DNA of 64,000 nucleotides. It comes from Amyelois transitella. Its lineage: Eukaryota > Arthropoda > Insecta > Lepidoptera > Pyralidae. Shown here piece by piece: positions 1 through 11,665 of this stretch (the stretch's first letter is position 1; every line of letters begins with the position of its first letter). The notes under the pieces are model-generated. The model was given only the letters and a program-made list of their open reading frames with translations. It did not search any database and was not told the origin of the DNA. Position numbers and translations under genes: made by a program. Location: positions 7,345,001-7,409,000 of the forward strand of contig NC_083508.1 in assembly GCF_032362555.1 (NCBI RefSeq), given 5' to 3'.

Positions 1-52
1 CAAACAGGCTGAGACTAGCTGGTTCAAAGTGATCAAATTAATAATAAAGCGT

Positions 53-265
53 GACTTTATGTATGTATGTATACATACATATAGTATATTTATTACTTTA
101 TGTATGTATGTATACATACATATAGTCACGCTCTGTGTACTTTATGTATGTATGTATACATACATATAGTCACGCTCCTTTCTAGGAATGGCAGACAAAG
201 ATTAGGTTCATACTTTTGATTGCCATGATTCCTGCATACTTCTTTCGTTTCATCCATATTCATAA
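53..265 (-). repeat. RTE 3'-end fragment with palindromic microsatellite tails
   Basis: Positions 170-265, read on the minus strand, match the last ~30 codons of the RTE element at 11666-15072 (it reads MNMDETKEVCRNHG; the intact ORF reads [14 protein letters not shown]). To its left the (GTAT)n tail appears three times as a near-perfect palindrome, each pairing a forward and a reverse RTE tail. This is a 5'-truncated, decayed copy. Confidence 0.75.
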
Positions 266-351
266 AAATTCTTCTATAACAAATTGCTCCGATTAGCTGC
301 TTTAATTTGTAAAGAGATAGTACTTGAAAGATAGACTTATAATTATAATGA

Positions 352-1262
352 ACTAGCTTTTCGCCCGCGGCTTCGCCCACGTGTATTTCGGTTATATATA
401 GTATAGCGTTTTTTAATGATCTCGACAGGGCTTTTTCTTCCACAGGCTGAAATCTTGTTACAACTGGAATTAATAAATATAGCCTGTGTTACTCAGGGAT
501 GATGTAGCTTTCTAATGGTGAATGTTTGAAATCGATTCAGTAGTTTCGGAGTTTATCGATTACATGTGTAAACAAACAAACATATAAAAAAATAGATTGT
601 TCCTCTTTATAATATTAGTAGAAAGTTGTCATACAAAGTCTTTTTTTTTAAGGATGGGAAATCATCAAATGACCTCTCCCGCTCTGGGTGGAACGGAAGG
701 GAGTGTCAGACTTTTACTGACTAAAACCCACCTCGTTCCTTCAGTTGCCCTTTGCGTTCCGGGGCCACGGTATCTCGTTAGAACTTTCCCGCAGCCCCGG
801 CTCAGTTTATCCCGTTTCCCCCCCTTGGGGGTTGACATTTCAAAAATCCCTTCTTAGTGCTCACTTATGTTACTAAAGGAACCTCTGTTCAAAATCTCAG
901 ACTCCTATACCGAGCGGTTTCGGCTGTGCGTTAATAAATCAGTCACCCAATCGCACCCCCTAAATCACGATTGGAGGGTAGTTTGAAAAAACTTATAATG
1001 CCAAACATATTTACTTGCCTATGTACGTGTTCATGCCAAGTTTCAAGTTTATAAACCCAAGGAATAAGATTTTTCATAGAAACGTTTTTACCCCTTTTCC
1101 CCCCCTTGGGGGTTGAATTTCCAAAAATCCTTTCTTAGTGCTCCCCTACATATCCCAAGGAACCTACATTCCAAATTTCAGCTGTCTACGACCAGTAGTT
1201 TCGACTGTGCGTTGTCTGTCAGTCAGTCACTCAGTAACGGAAGAGTTTTATATATATAGATG
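352..1262 (+). repeat. Dispersed lepidopteran repeat with internal duplication
   Basis: It opens with the signature cccgcggcttcgcccacg and closes with a stop-rich tail ending tatatatagatg. A module at 812-932 is repeated at 1090-1212; both contain cttgggggttga and end in cggctgtgcgtt or cgactgtgcgtt. Related opening signatures recur near 20240, 31975, 33225 and 36745. No coding capacity is visible, and I cannot name the exact family. Confidence 0.55.
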
Positions 1263-2874
1263 ATAGATTGTCTATGACAGTATTTTATATTATTTTTAGA
1301 TTTTTTATACCCGCATTATATCATAGGTTGGTATAGTGCTTTAGGTTTTTGTTCTGTGTACAACCATGTATATATTATATGTCTTGTTAAATTTTTATAA
1401 GCTTTTCAGACTCACAATAATTTTATGATTTCTGTCAAATACACCATGAACCAGCCATAATGAGTGACCATAGAGATCTGGCTCTTATTTGGATTTCTAT
1501 GGTAAAGAAGTAGCCATCCGAATTCACGTTTCTCCCCTCGTATATTCAATTCAATTCAAAATCTTTTTTGCATATCATTAGTACATTAGTTGAATTACAG
1601 TTACTGCTTATAGGTAGGTATGTACATGAACCCTGATGACATCGCAATTTTAAAATAATATGGAAGGCAAGCAGGTTTATACCACCTATTATGATTAATA
1701 TAACGATTTTAACAATTTATTTGGTATTATAATTGAAATTATATTTATTTGTCATTATTAAAACTTTTGTCGAGATATTTAAATTGAATTCTTCGTTTGT
1801 TCGTTTGTTTAACTTTTGTTAAAAAAGCATATACAACTTTTTAAATAAGACCACCACCACAAAGTAGTCAAAATGGCAACAACTATTGTTGCGTAATATG
1901 TGAAAGTATTTTTTGAAACTATAAGGTAGGTACCTAACTTCAATTACATTTTACTTGAATTTCAACTTAGTATAAACTGCAGTATCAATTGTAAGTAATT
2001 AATATTTGCATAAAACGTGTGTGTGTTTTGTCGTCTAACGGTTCTACAAACATGTCAGTGATATATACATGTATACGATCGAACTATGTAACCTCTCATT
2101 AAGTTTAACATAATGCCTGCTACATAATTCGTGTCGAATAAACTGTAATTAAAACTTATTAGCGATGTGAAGCTATACAAATGAATGTTATTACTGCGGT
2201 AGATAATGTTAGTATTTGTGATGAAGCATTGACAATTTCTGTTTTGTTTTATTCTAAAAAAAACTAAACACCTGTTATATTAAAAAAAGCAGTTATTGAA
2301 AAAAAGATATGTTTATCGCACCTTTGAAAATTTCAGTGTTAAATGCGTATGCCACAATTGCCACATGGCTGAATTCAGACGTCCTAAATGATTAAGTACC
2401 TAAATGAAAATTGTGTGATTGAAAATGCTATTTCTTTTCTGAAAAAGTTACTGATTCATTAAGGACATCTGAATTTAGTTAAGTGAATACCTATGATATG
2501 CTGAAAGCAACAACAATCTAATTATCAAGCGAAATTATCAATAATTGTTATTTCCTCTCATAAGATGCGGTTTTAATAAGTATTTTTGTAGGTGTGCCCT
2601 GTTTGCGACATTGTGAAATTATATTTTTTCAACAGCCATCGCCGCGAGTGTAAATTCGTTTTTTAGAACAACTTTCAATTTGTAGTTCGATAAGTAAATA
2701 AGGAAGGTCTTCGATATAAATTAATATTTGAAAATTGCTTCTTTCAATATGTTCATCGCACTGTGTATCTCGGAGAAGAAAGTGATTGACTCTGAGCACT
2801 AAGTAGTATCATAATGTTTGTTTCTTCATAGATTTAAGTAAGTATTTAAACTATTAAAAAGTATGAAAAATTAC
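1263..2874. other. AT-rich sequence, probably Tdc intron 1
   Basis: No supported exon or RNA gene is visible on either strand. The stretch follows the Tdc splice donor at 2874-2873 (minus strand), so it is probably intron. A ttcaattcaattcaaaatc motif near 1548 matches the 3' tail of the LINE at 31323-31972. Confidence 0.5.
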
Positions 2875-3189
2875 CCATGAGAATCCAATGCAGCCAATCC
2901 CCGCCGACAGCATATCGCCCAGGATGGACGGGTATCCGTTACCGGACGGAAAGTATGCGTGGAATCGAGGGTGCTGCCAGTGAGTGACGCCCGGCATGAT
3001 CTTACTCTCCACATCGCTCATCACATCGTCCCAGTTCTCCGGTTGGAATGGAGCCTCGGGGGGCAGAGCTGTACGCAGGTACCCCGGCTCCACAGATGGA
3101 GTCACCCGTCGCGTACGCAGCGTTGTCATATATGTGCAAATATAGTCTACCATCTCCTTGCCCCGAACGCGAAACTCTTCCACGTCCAT
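2875..3189 (-). CDS. Tdc: Tyrosine decarboxylase, first coding exon (partial gene)
   Basis: This is the N-terminal 105 residues of a group II PLP-dependent aromatic amino acid decarboxylase. These enzymes convert tyrosine to tyramine, the precursor of octopamine, in neurons and some peripheral cells. Visible motifs are [11 protein letters not shown], a [10 protein letters not shown] block, [18 protein letters not shown] and [30 protein letters not shown] and GIGCIGFSW favour Tdc over Ddc (HSPKFHAYFPT) and Hdc. The exon ends in phase 0 at TGG with a gtaatt donor at 2874, the family's conserved first intron. The start chosen is MDVEEF at 3189. An in-frame ATG at 3402 would add 71 GC-rich residues not typical of the family. 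The PLP-lysine and later exons must lie to the left, outside the window. Confidence 0.85.
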
Positions 3190-6100
3190 TTTGAGTAGTT
3201 GGTGTAAATAGTGAAGGGTGCCGTAGGGGCACAAGGCAGCGATGTCAGCGCCGCGACGGCCTCCGGCTGACTCGACGACCGCAGCCAAGCCAGCACTCCA
3301 GTGGTCGAGAGGGCGGGCCGCGGGAGGTGCGGGGAGGGCGCATCCGCGGCCGTGAAGGAATGGTGAATGCTTCGTCGCGGAACTGTAAGCCTTGTTGTCC
3401 ATAACATACGATTAAGCGATAATCAGTTAACAAAAAAATATACTACTAAGATATACCTTTTCCATATTCAGTTACCATATTTGTCTTCTTTTGTTTATTT
3501 TTTTGTTTTTGAAGGCATTCCTACGTCTAGGCTAGAATTTCACTGTGAGTGACCAATGTCGTTTAAGTTTAGTCATAGCGTCGTGGCAGTCGCAGCCTGT
3601 TCGTGCTTTACCTACACCCTTAAAGTATAGGAGTTTAGTTTAAGTTTATTGAGTGAGAGCCCCGCTTCCGCGTCCGCTGCTTTCGTTGCACCGACGCTCG
3701 TCTCCCGCTACGAAGTCGCCAGCGCTGCCCGCCCTCGATGCCACTTCATTATTTCAGCTGAATGCGCCCACTGAGTATCACAGTGCGCACCTCACACTAT
3801 ATTATAAAATATGTATGTACGTAGGTAAATGCACGTACGACTGTCGGCCTTTCCTTCATGTCTCCTGTCTCGGGTCTGCTGGAAGGGATTTCTTTAGAAA
3901 TAAACAGAACCTATGTAGGTACTATTGTTTCTTGTGTTAAAGTTAATAATAAAAAAAAAGTGTAAAGATACCAAATCGCAAGAAACTGGTTTTATTATAC
4001 TTTACTTACAGATTTTATTATATCTAAGTACTTAATATGTATTTGTTATCTGCCAAAAATAAGTAGAAGCGGCAATTATTTTTATTCTAGTACTTAACTG
4101 TATCATATCTGTTACTTACATATATGTAGTTTTATATAAAAACAACTTTCTCTTTTCTAAACTGCCGCCGTCAGGTTCACCAGATTTTGGATTATTTTAT
4201 GGGAGCTTATGAAGAGGGTTTTAAGGACAAGTACGGCTATATAAATATTCATCAACTCGACCTAGACTTTTCCTCCGAATTCCGTTTATTTTCCTTCAAT
4301 TTAATTCAGAAACGATAATAACCTTTTCTTTCTTCTTAAATTACATTTTTTGTGTTTTTATATTAGTTCAGAACAAAATTCCACTATTGCACCTTGTTCT
4401 CTTCTAAAGCGTTTGTTCAATAGAGATGTTGGCAAAGTTTTAAATTGTTTACAAGTTGAAATGAAATGGAATACAGCAAGCTTTTTTTACTAAAGTTTAG
4501 TCTGATGCAGAAATATTTTGTAAATAAACTACCTAAAAATATGTTACGACCGACTTTGCATACCTACTAACTTCGTCTTTACAATAGGATATTTATAAGT
4601 TTCGGATACGCACTTCTAATTCATCACTTTGGATCGTCCGTTTGTTCGAATTTACACCGAAGAGGATTTTAAAAGCAAATAGCGTAGGATGGTGCCACGG
4701 TATGTGAGAACCCCGCAGCACCCGAGGAGACGCCGCCCCCGGCGACGGAACGTGCATTCTTTCCAACGCCGGAATACCAATGCCATATTATTATGTGTGA
4801 TGTCCTCCCCTATTGTGCAATATATCTACCAATCTCCATGACATCTTATTCCCCTCTTGAAATTCAGGGCACGTTACTCTGCTTAGGCGATTATTCAATA
4901 TCGTCGAAGTAAAAATTGTATAACAGATCAAAAACAGAATCAGCCTTTAAAATGGTTACCTACTACTTTAAAACTCTCACATCCATGTTCACTCTAAGAA
5001 GTATTACGTTCTAACACCATACTTGACATATGTAGGTAGTGCCACGGATCCGAATAAAAGTTCCCATAGCACCCCCAGAACAGTCCTCCAGGAGAACCTT
5101 GGGTCCGGAATGAATAAGTTTTTAAAATTGTTTGCCTTTAACCTTTATTTACTTACCCTTGGGTAATGCCATAAATACCAATAATACTATACCTAATGAT
5201 TCACGTGATATTATACCTAGGTATCTAATTAAATATTTTCTATTAGAGTTGTTTATAATTTTTAATTTTCATTTAGGAGATCATGGTATCTTACTGACGG
5301 ATACCATTAAAATCCATTAAATATTTCTTTTCTGTATTTATTACTTTTTCTGTTCAATATTCTCGCCACGTTTTTAAACGTATTGTCGTTCTGTGATGAC
5401 GATGGAAATTCGCAGGCGTTGCTTCATCGACACTAAAACAATTTCCGCGCTCCATCCCTAATTCAATTGGATGCCACGAGCTCCTATCGCGACGTCTAAA
5501 TTTCACCACAATTATTGAACAGAAATTAAATTAAATACTTAGGTACCTACTATAATGTTTTAAAAGTATTTTCTAATCTTACTCAGTATTTTAAAGCTTA
5601 CAAAATGTTGGGTTTTGTTTTACGTATCAGTAGGGAATTTAATTATAATTCAACGAGATTGCTTTTATATACCTAATGCCTTTGTATGACCCATAGGTAT
5701 TAGAGTATGCGTCTATCGTTTGGAGCCAAAATGGAATGGAATAAAAAAAAGTGATACAATATAAATTTTTTGAAAACCGCTATATGATAAAATTACAGAA
5801 ACCTTGCCGTCACTGACTAGTCGCCGCATCTCTACATTTGGTAAGTTATATTTATTTAAAAATGCCGTCGCCAAATTCTAGAATTGAATTACTTTTCGAT
5901 GTTCCTTAAGCTAAAACTAATTACATTCGGAATATGTACATTCTTGTACCGCGCTTGTCGTAGTTACAATAACATTTAGGTACAATGACTTTGATTTTTT
6001 CAACTTATCCATAAGGTCATATAGTTAAATATAAGATCATTATACTAAAATAAGTTTAAAGACAACATTTTTGCGACTAATCAATGGCTTTTTGTTTAAT

Positions 6101-7630
6101 ATAAACTTTATAAAATTTTTGTCAATATGTAACACACTTAAGTACCTACATTTATAATTTTCTTGTCTTTACGATGTATTAGTAAACAGAGGAAACTTTA
6201 TTGTTTATGTATCATATTATAAGATAATAGATATTAATAAGTAACTGTTTGTTTGCCTAATAAAGATGAATAAAAATAAATAAAATAAAAATAACCTTTT
6301 AATCAGATAATATCTTTGTGAGTACTTACCAACTAATCTTAAAGGAGAGAAATAAAAATATACCAACAGGTAAATTCCGGGAATATGAATAAATCGTGAA
6401 GCGACGGATGCGTCGCGAAAAAAAAATTTCTATACTGTACGAATTTTTTTTTTTACTTTATGCACTTTATTTTAGCATAAGAATTTTTAGTTATCTCTCG
6501 GTACCTACTATCCCTGATGTAAATACCTATTACATATTAAATGTGGTCACTATGCAAGGAGACACTTATCTACTCATTTTAATTTAATGACCCGCCCACA
6601 GTGCCAATCATCGATTTCCGCGAAGACTCTCGATGGATCTCAAGGAAATAAAAGTTGGAGCCATGGAAGAAGAAAATAGCCTCGTTGAAATCTAATTTCG
6701 CGTACCATAACGGGCAGCCACTCGAGTCCGATGAGCCATCCGAAGCAGACGCGCTCATATCAATTCCCTAATTGAGGCGCAGATTCTTCGCTCGAGCGCG
6801 CACTCTGAAAACCACCGCCGGCGACGATCTTTCTTCATTCTTTATAGCCTGCTATTGAACAAGTTTCTCTAATTTAAGTTAAAAATGCGAACGTATTTTT
6901 AAATAAGGGAAGGGCTTATCAAAACCGAAGTCAAGTTTGAAAAGGACGCTGCAGCTTACACCATTTACCTACTTACACAATCGGAAATTATTGCATAATA
7001 CGTGATTACAAAGATTCTGAAAAATCAAAAGGCCTTAACCGATGAAGAGAGTTATGAGTGTGGATGAAGCAAAAGAAGTATGCTGGGATCGTGGCAAATG
7101 GAAAGATTGCCTTTCCCTCGGAGAGAGTAGCGTGATTTTATGTATTTCAGTGGACATTTGTAAACCACCACACACCTAAAATATCCTGCCTGATACTGAT
7201 AGTGTATCATCATCAGGCAGGCTAGGTACCTTTATGTACGTAAGTTTATTTCATAGGTACTTAGAATACTTTTAAACTTTTTGCGTGTAGTTATTTAAAT
7301 AGATCCTTAAGTACCTAAATCGTAGCAGTACCTATACTTCGGACACCAGTTTCGAGCATATTAGTTTGATTGGAAATAAATGTAGGTAGTTCAGTCAACG
7401 GCAGATAATCATGACGTGACTCCCGTTCATACAATCCAAAACCATAGAAGGGTCAGATTTATCTATCGTTGATGTACGTACGTTCCTACATATCCCTTAT
7501 TTGAGGAGGATGTCATTGGGGGGCTTTATCCGATACTTTCGAATATTGGGGGTTTGTTTTGTACTTAATTAGTACTACCTAAGTAAGTATTATAAATTGT
7601 ATAAACTTTGATTGAGAATTATCTTTTAAC
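3190..7630. other. Tdc upstream region, no gene recognised
   Basis: GC-rich patches lie at 3640-3770, 4680-4800 and 6600-6830 in otherwise AT-rich DNA. They could be Tdc 5' exons or regulatory sequence, but nothing proves it. The short open frames here show no domain or codon signal. An RTE 3' fragment lies at 7041-7146. Confidence 0.4.
7041..7146 (+). repeat. 5'-truncated RTE 3' end
   Basis: It closely matches the terminal ~105 bases of the intact RTE at 14960-15068: atgaagagagttatgagtgt, then gatgaagcaaaagaagtatg, and a closing gcgtgattttatgta. Only the last ~30 codons and the tail remain. Confidence 0.8.
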
Positions 7631-9723
7631 CTATTTATCTAAATAAGGCACATCATCTGGCATATTATCTACATTCAATGATCGGGCCTCGTCCTCCTCA
7701 ACTATTGAGTAAGGCCCTTCATTACATCTCGGACCATCACAGGAGAAGTTATCGTATTGACAGTACTCGCCAAACACCATCTGAAACAATAGGTGACTAC
7801 ATATTTATTTTATAAAAACTGAAATATACTTAGGTAGGTAATCACTACAGCTCACTTTATACTTATCTACCATAATTCGATTCGTGAAGAGGAGCCCCCG
7901 GGTACGCCCTTTGACCATCATTCTGAATTGCGTAAGTCAGGTTATTACACGAAGGGACTCCCGTCTGACCTCGCCTCAACGTCCTTCGTCGCTTTTTATT
8001 ACTACCAAGAGTTATCTAAAGTGTTCATTTAGGTAATTTAATCTAATATTTTATGCGTTAAAAAACCGTATATAAATAGGCAGTAGCTGACATTTACCTT
8101 TTCAGATAGCAGACAATACCCGCACGACACACCGTAAGTACTCATTACGTTATACCTTGCACTACTCCCCATATTTCGTCTCGATTATAGATAGATAGAT
8201 AAATTCCGTTCATTATCTTATCTATGATGTCTCAATTTGATACCTTAGTGGGATGTTCCTGGTCAATCATAGAGAAGCAGCTGCACCGGCCACATAAGCA
8301 CCTGCCGCGCCCATAACACTCCTCCTCTTGCACCCCAGGGGGACTGCAATTTTGCTTTAGCTCCTCTGGAGGTGTACAGGCACATTCGGCGAATTCTTCT
8401 AGGCTGACTGCAACCACGATTACAAATTTACGACGTTGTATTTCTCATTGTTGTATGTTCTTGCCCTTCATTTTTCATCGTTCATGTGGTTTGGCTTAAT
8501 GACGGAATTGAGTTTGATCATTTGATTGACTCTTACAATTAGAAAGAGAAAAATTTTCCATGAGAAAGAGATGGTGTGGTCCAATTTTAAAGTGCCATGA
8601 ACCACAAGGCAGAATATAATCGGGATATTAATATAGGCCTTTATTGTTCCGATTTCTATAGTAAATTGTGTTTTTACCTTTTATACCTACGCAAATTCAC
8701 TGCAAATACGCTTCTATTACCATGTCATAGAGTTCCATGCAAGGTCACATGACATGCTGTTGACTGTACCTAATGTTTTACTATTGGTGCCAAGTTAGAT
8801 TTCGGAGAAATATTTCTTTTTAGTTTAAACACAGATATAATTTTTGACCTTTGAAACAATACAAATGGTATGGTAACGGTATAAGTACCTACAACAAATA
8901 AGTAGGTAGGTACTTACAAAATTAATAAGTATCAAAAAAATATTAAGACATAAGTATTACATTTTGCTTTATATATAAACATATATATGGTCACGTCTAT
9001 ATCCATTGCTATGTAGACAGAGCCAACAGTCTTGAAAAGACTGAATGGCCATGTTCAGCTATTTGGCTTAATGATAGAATTGAGATTCAAATAGTGAGAG
9101 GTAGCTAGCCCATCGCCTTAAAAAAGAATCCCAAGTTTGTAAGCCTATCCCTTAGTCGCCTTTTACGACATCCTATCCTTTTTTGTATTGGTGCCGGGAA
9201 CCACACGGCACCCTTGCGGTATATATGTATAAAATAAATATTTATGTAACAAACGTGAATATGGTAAGGAATCCTTCGTGAGCGTATCCGACTCCCACTT
9301 GGCCGGTTTTATGAATGTAATTAAATATGTAGGTACTTGTATTTGTCACTGCTGAACCGAAATTACTTTTTCATTTAAGTGAATAATTATTTATTTTTAC
9401 TTCACATATTTTTTATTAAATAAATTTTTATTATAAGATTTTTATAGGGATTAGGATAAGCATAACCTGTGTAGAAACTTACGTCCGTAGTCCTTGTGTA
9501 CCACGCTATCGTTATTACAAAATTCTTCAAAACTGGGGAGCTGATTAGAAAAACACTTATTTTCAGTGGGGCACCACGAACAATGACTCAATTGTAAACA
9601 TTCGCTACACGACTGTTTTATATTGCAAACCCATCGTTCATCTATCGCAACTACTCGACTTCCTGCCCACGCAGATACTATTCCAAAAAAACTTAAAGTA
9701 AGAATAGCCATGAAATCCCTCAT
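7631..9723 (-). CDS. Small secreted integrin-beta-like protein (PSI + I-EGF)
   Basis: Three exons: 9483-9723, 8244-8407 and 7631-7780. They join in phase (1, then 0) with gtaagt and gtatca donors and gttgcag and tttcag acceptors, giving 184 residues. Residues 1-21 form a signal peptide. Residues ~33-70 are a PSI domain (C-N-I-K-Q-S-C-x-x-C, then C-S-W-C). Exons 2-3 encode integrin EGF modules with CYGRGRCLCGRCSC followed by GEYCQYDNFSC, as in integrin beta stalks. The protein then ends in an acidic tail and a stop. The beta-I domain with its MIDAS metal site, the hybrid domain, the transmembrane helix and the NPxY tail are all absent. The 1.07-kb first intron holds only a SINE-like copy, so a hidden beta-I exon is unlikely. 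Role unknown; a secreted adhesion modulator is an inference. Confidence 0.75.
8985..9211 (-). repeat. RTE-derived SINE-like element
   Basis: Near full-length copy inside intron 1 of the integrin-beta-like gene. In its own orientation it starts tgccgtgtggttcccggcac and ends in atagacgtgaccatatatat. Its first ~110 bases match the RTE 5' leader at 11668-11780. Confidence 0.8.
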
Positions 9724-10672
9724 TTTCCAAATCCACTTGTTTACTTAACTAATGAGCAAATACAACTGTCCAACAATTATTGCTTAGCCGTGACTTATTT
9801 ATATCGATTTAGATAACCTTTTCTTGGTCCGTATTCGTTAGTAGGTATTGCGTAAATATAATTATTGTTCCTACTAGTCAAGAGGGTGAACATTATTAAT
9901 TCTTAACCATATGGTGTAAAAGTTTAGGTTTGCATTTTGGGCCCGTCCTTCTTTAAAAGTTGAAATGTATTTTAATATGCGTAGTATATATTAATAATAA
10001 AGGCGAATTTATGTGGCATGATTCGCTGTCGACTTAAACTGATCCCGTGATAAAGCCCTACAAAATCAAATGTAGTAAAAGCGATCTTCTTGGCATTTTT
10101 TTTTATTATTTCTTTTAGGTATTTCTCGAAGTCAAAACAATAGCTCATCCATAGGTACATATTAGTATTACCTATAATTTCAAAATACCTATAGGCACTT
10201 TTTATTTCGTAAATTCCTACTGGAAAGCCCCGCGCTTTGGTGCTTACATCAAAACATTGTATTTTAGATATGTAAATTTTCATTTAAATTACTTCCTTAA
10301 TATGTAGGTAGGTATCTGTTTCATCCTATTCTGCAAGGAAAGAGAAAATATAGTTTGAGCCATGTAAGTAAGTACCTACTATTTGTCATTGATCGCACAA
10401 ATCAGTCAAGGAACAAAGCGATAGGTAGATAAACTTTTTGTTATTATGATCATTACCTATCTGTGATTAAGATACAACAGATGTTAAATTTTTAACATTT
10501 AGGTAAGTATTTTTACTTCTTTTCCACCTCAAAGCTTGTGCTTCACTCGTGTGTAATTAATTATAAAAAGGCTCTTTATGTAATAACTGACTAGGATTTT
10601 GTTCCAGCCCTCGCAGCATCGCACGCAAGACGCCGTTTTTATAGCGCGGAAAACTATCGCTGTTATCTTATT

Positions 10673-10785
10673 TTATACATACATATAATCACGTCTTTAT
10701 CCCTTGCGGGGTAGACAGAGCCAGCAATCTTGAAAATGCTGATAGGCCACGTTCAGATGTTTGGCTTAATGATAAAATTGAGATT
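10673..10785 (-). repeat. RTE-derived SINE-like element, 3' part
   Basis: Matches the 3' half of the SINE-like family (catataatcacgtctttatc, ggggtagacagagccagca, then ttggcttaatgat) and stops abruptly before the RTE-like head. Confidence 0.7.
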
Positions 10786-11056
10786 ATTTTATTATGACGT
10801 CAAATGGGACAGCAATAGCTTTACGCGCGATAAAAGCGGCGTCGCGCACAGTATACTACGGGGGCACAACCTCATTCTTCTTATTTCGCTTATTTTCCTC
10901 TTTATACCCATGAAAAACCGGACTACAGAAAACTAATATTTTTCTTATTTTGTTCAAAATTCAGAATCCGAATGTCCTAGTATAGCGACTTTAGAAAATA
11001 CTATAGAAGGAATGTTGAGTGACGTCACCCAGAAAGGCAAAGGATAGTGTTTTGCG

Positions 11057-11236
11057 GTCCCATGCAGAGTAGACAGAGCCAGCAGTCTTGAAAAACTGAC
11101 ATGCCAAGTTCAGCTGCTAGGCTTAATGATAGAATTTAGATTCAAATAGTATGTAGCGGGAGCGATGATTCGGCTCGACCGCCACCAAAGGGAAGATCTT
11201 CCGCCAGGCTAGGTGTTATGCCTGGGGAGCCGCGGA
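11057..11236 (-). repeat. Chimeric repeat: SINE-like 3' half joined to GC-rich module
   Basis: Positions 11057-11149 match the 3' half of the RTE-derived SINE-like family. At gattcaaatagt the match stops and a 72-bp GC-rich module (11153-11224) takes over. The same module occurs inverted at 28522-28595. Confidence 0.65.
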
Positions 11237-11665
11237 TACAATTTTCAAAAATCCGTAATAAGAACTTGGAAACATAAAAGGTCATTAAAAATAATGACCA
11301 AACATTTTATTATTTAGACAACTGAATTATCGTCGCGATCATAATTAGCGTCCAGAAAAAGAAAATGCAACAATCAATAGTGAAATTGAAAGCACGGACA
11401 AAATTATTTGGCAAAAATTACGAGCTGCACGTCAAACACCCAGGCTGCATATAAAAACAACAGCCGATTTAAAAAGTGTGCTTGCTGAACTTATGTGCAT
11501 ACTATTGATAGGTAGCGAAATCATCAAAATTTTGTACCTAATTTTATTAAAATACCATTCATGTATGCGTTTATTTATTAAAATAATTGTCTGATAATTA
11601 AAAACATTTACTTATTACATATCTACTACAACGTTTTTAATTATTTGTGGTAATATATTTTTTTA

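Larger units (their letters stand above)
9724..11653. other. Intergenic, repeat fragments only
   Basis: Contains a SINE-like 3' fragment (10673-10785), a chimeric repeat (11057-11236), a short hairpin ggtcatta-aaaa-taatgacc at 11279-11298, and an open segment near 11350-11520 that resembles no family I know. No gene is supported. Confidence 0.5.

Noticed and set aside
53-175. CRISPR-like or tandem regulatory array
   Set aside because: The units are palindromic GTAT microsatellites belonging to RTE tails.
3653-3940. 95-codon plus open frame in a GC-rich patch
   Set aside because: No domain; more likely Tdc 5' UTR or regulatory DNA on the other strand.
8094-8131. Possible extra EGF exon of the integrin-beta-like gene (minus strand, YGVSCGYCLLSEK before gtaaat)
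   Set aside because: No acceptor gives a phase matching the previous exon, and joining 8244 directly to 7780 already yields a canonical I-EGF module.
9972-10283. 103-codon minus open frame
   Set aside because: AT-driven composition, no domain, no splice context and no codon pattern.
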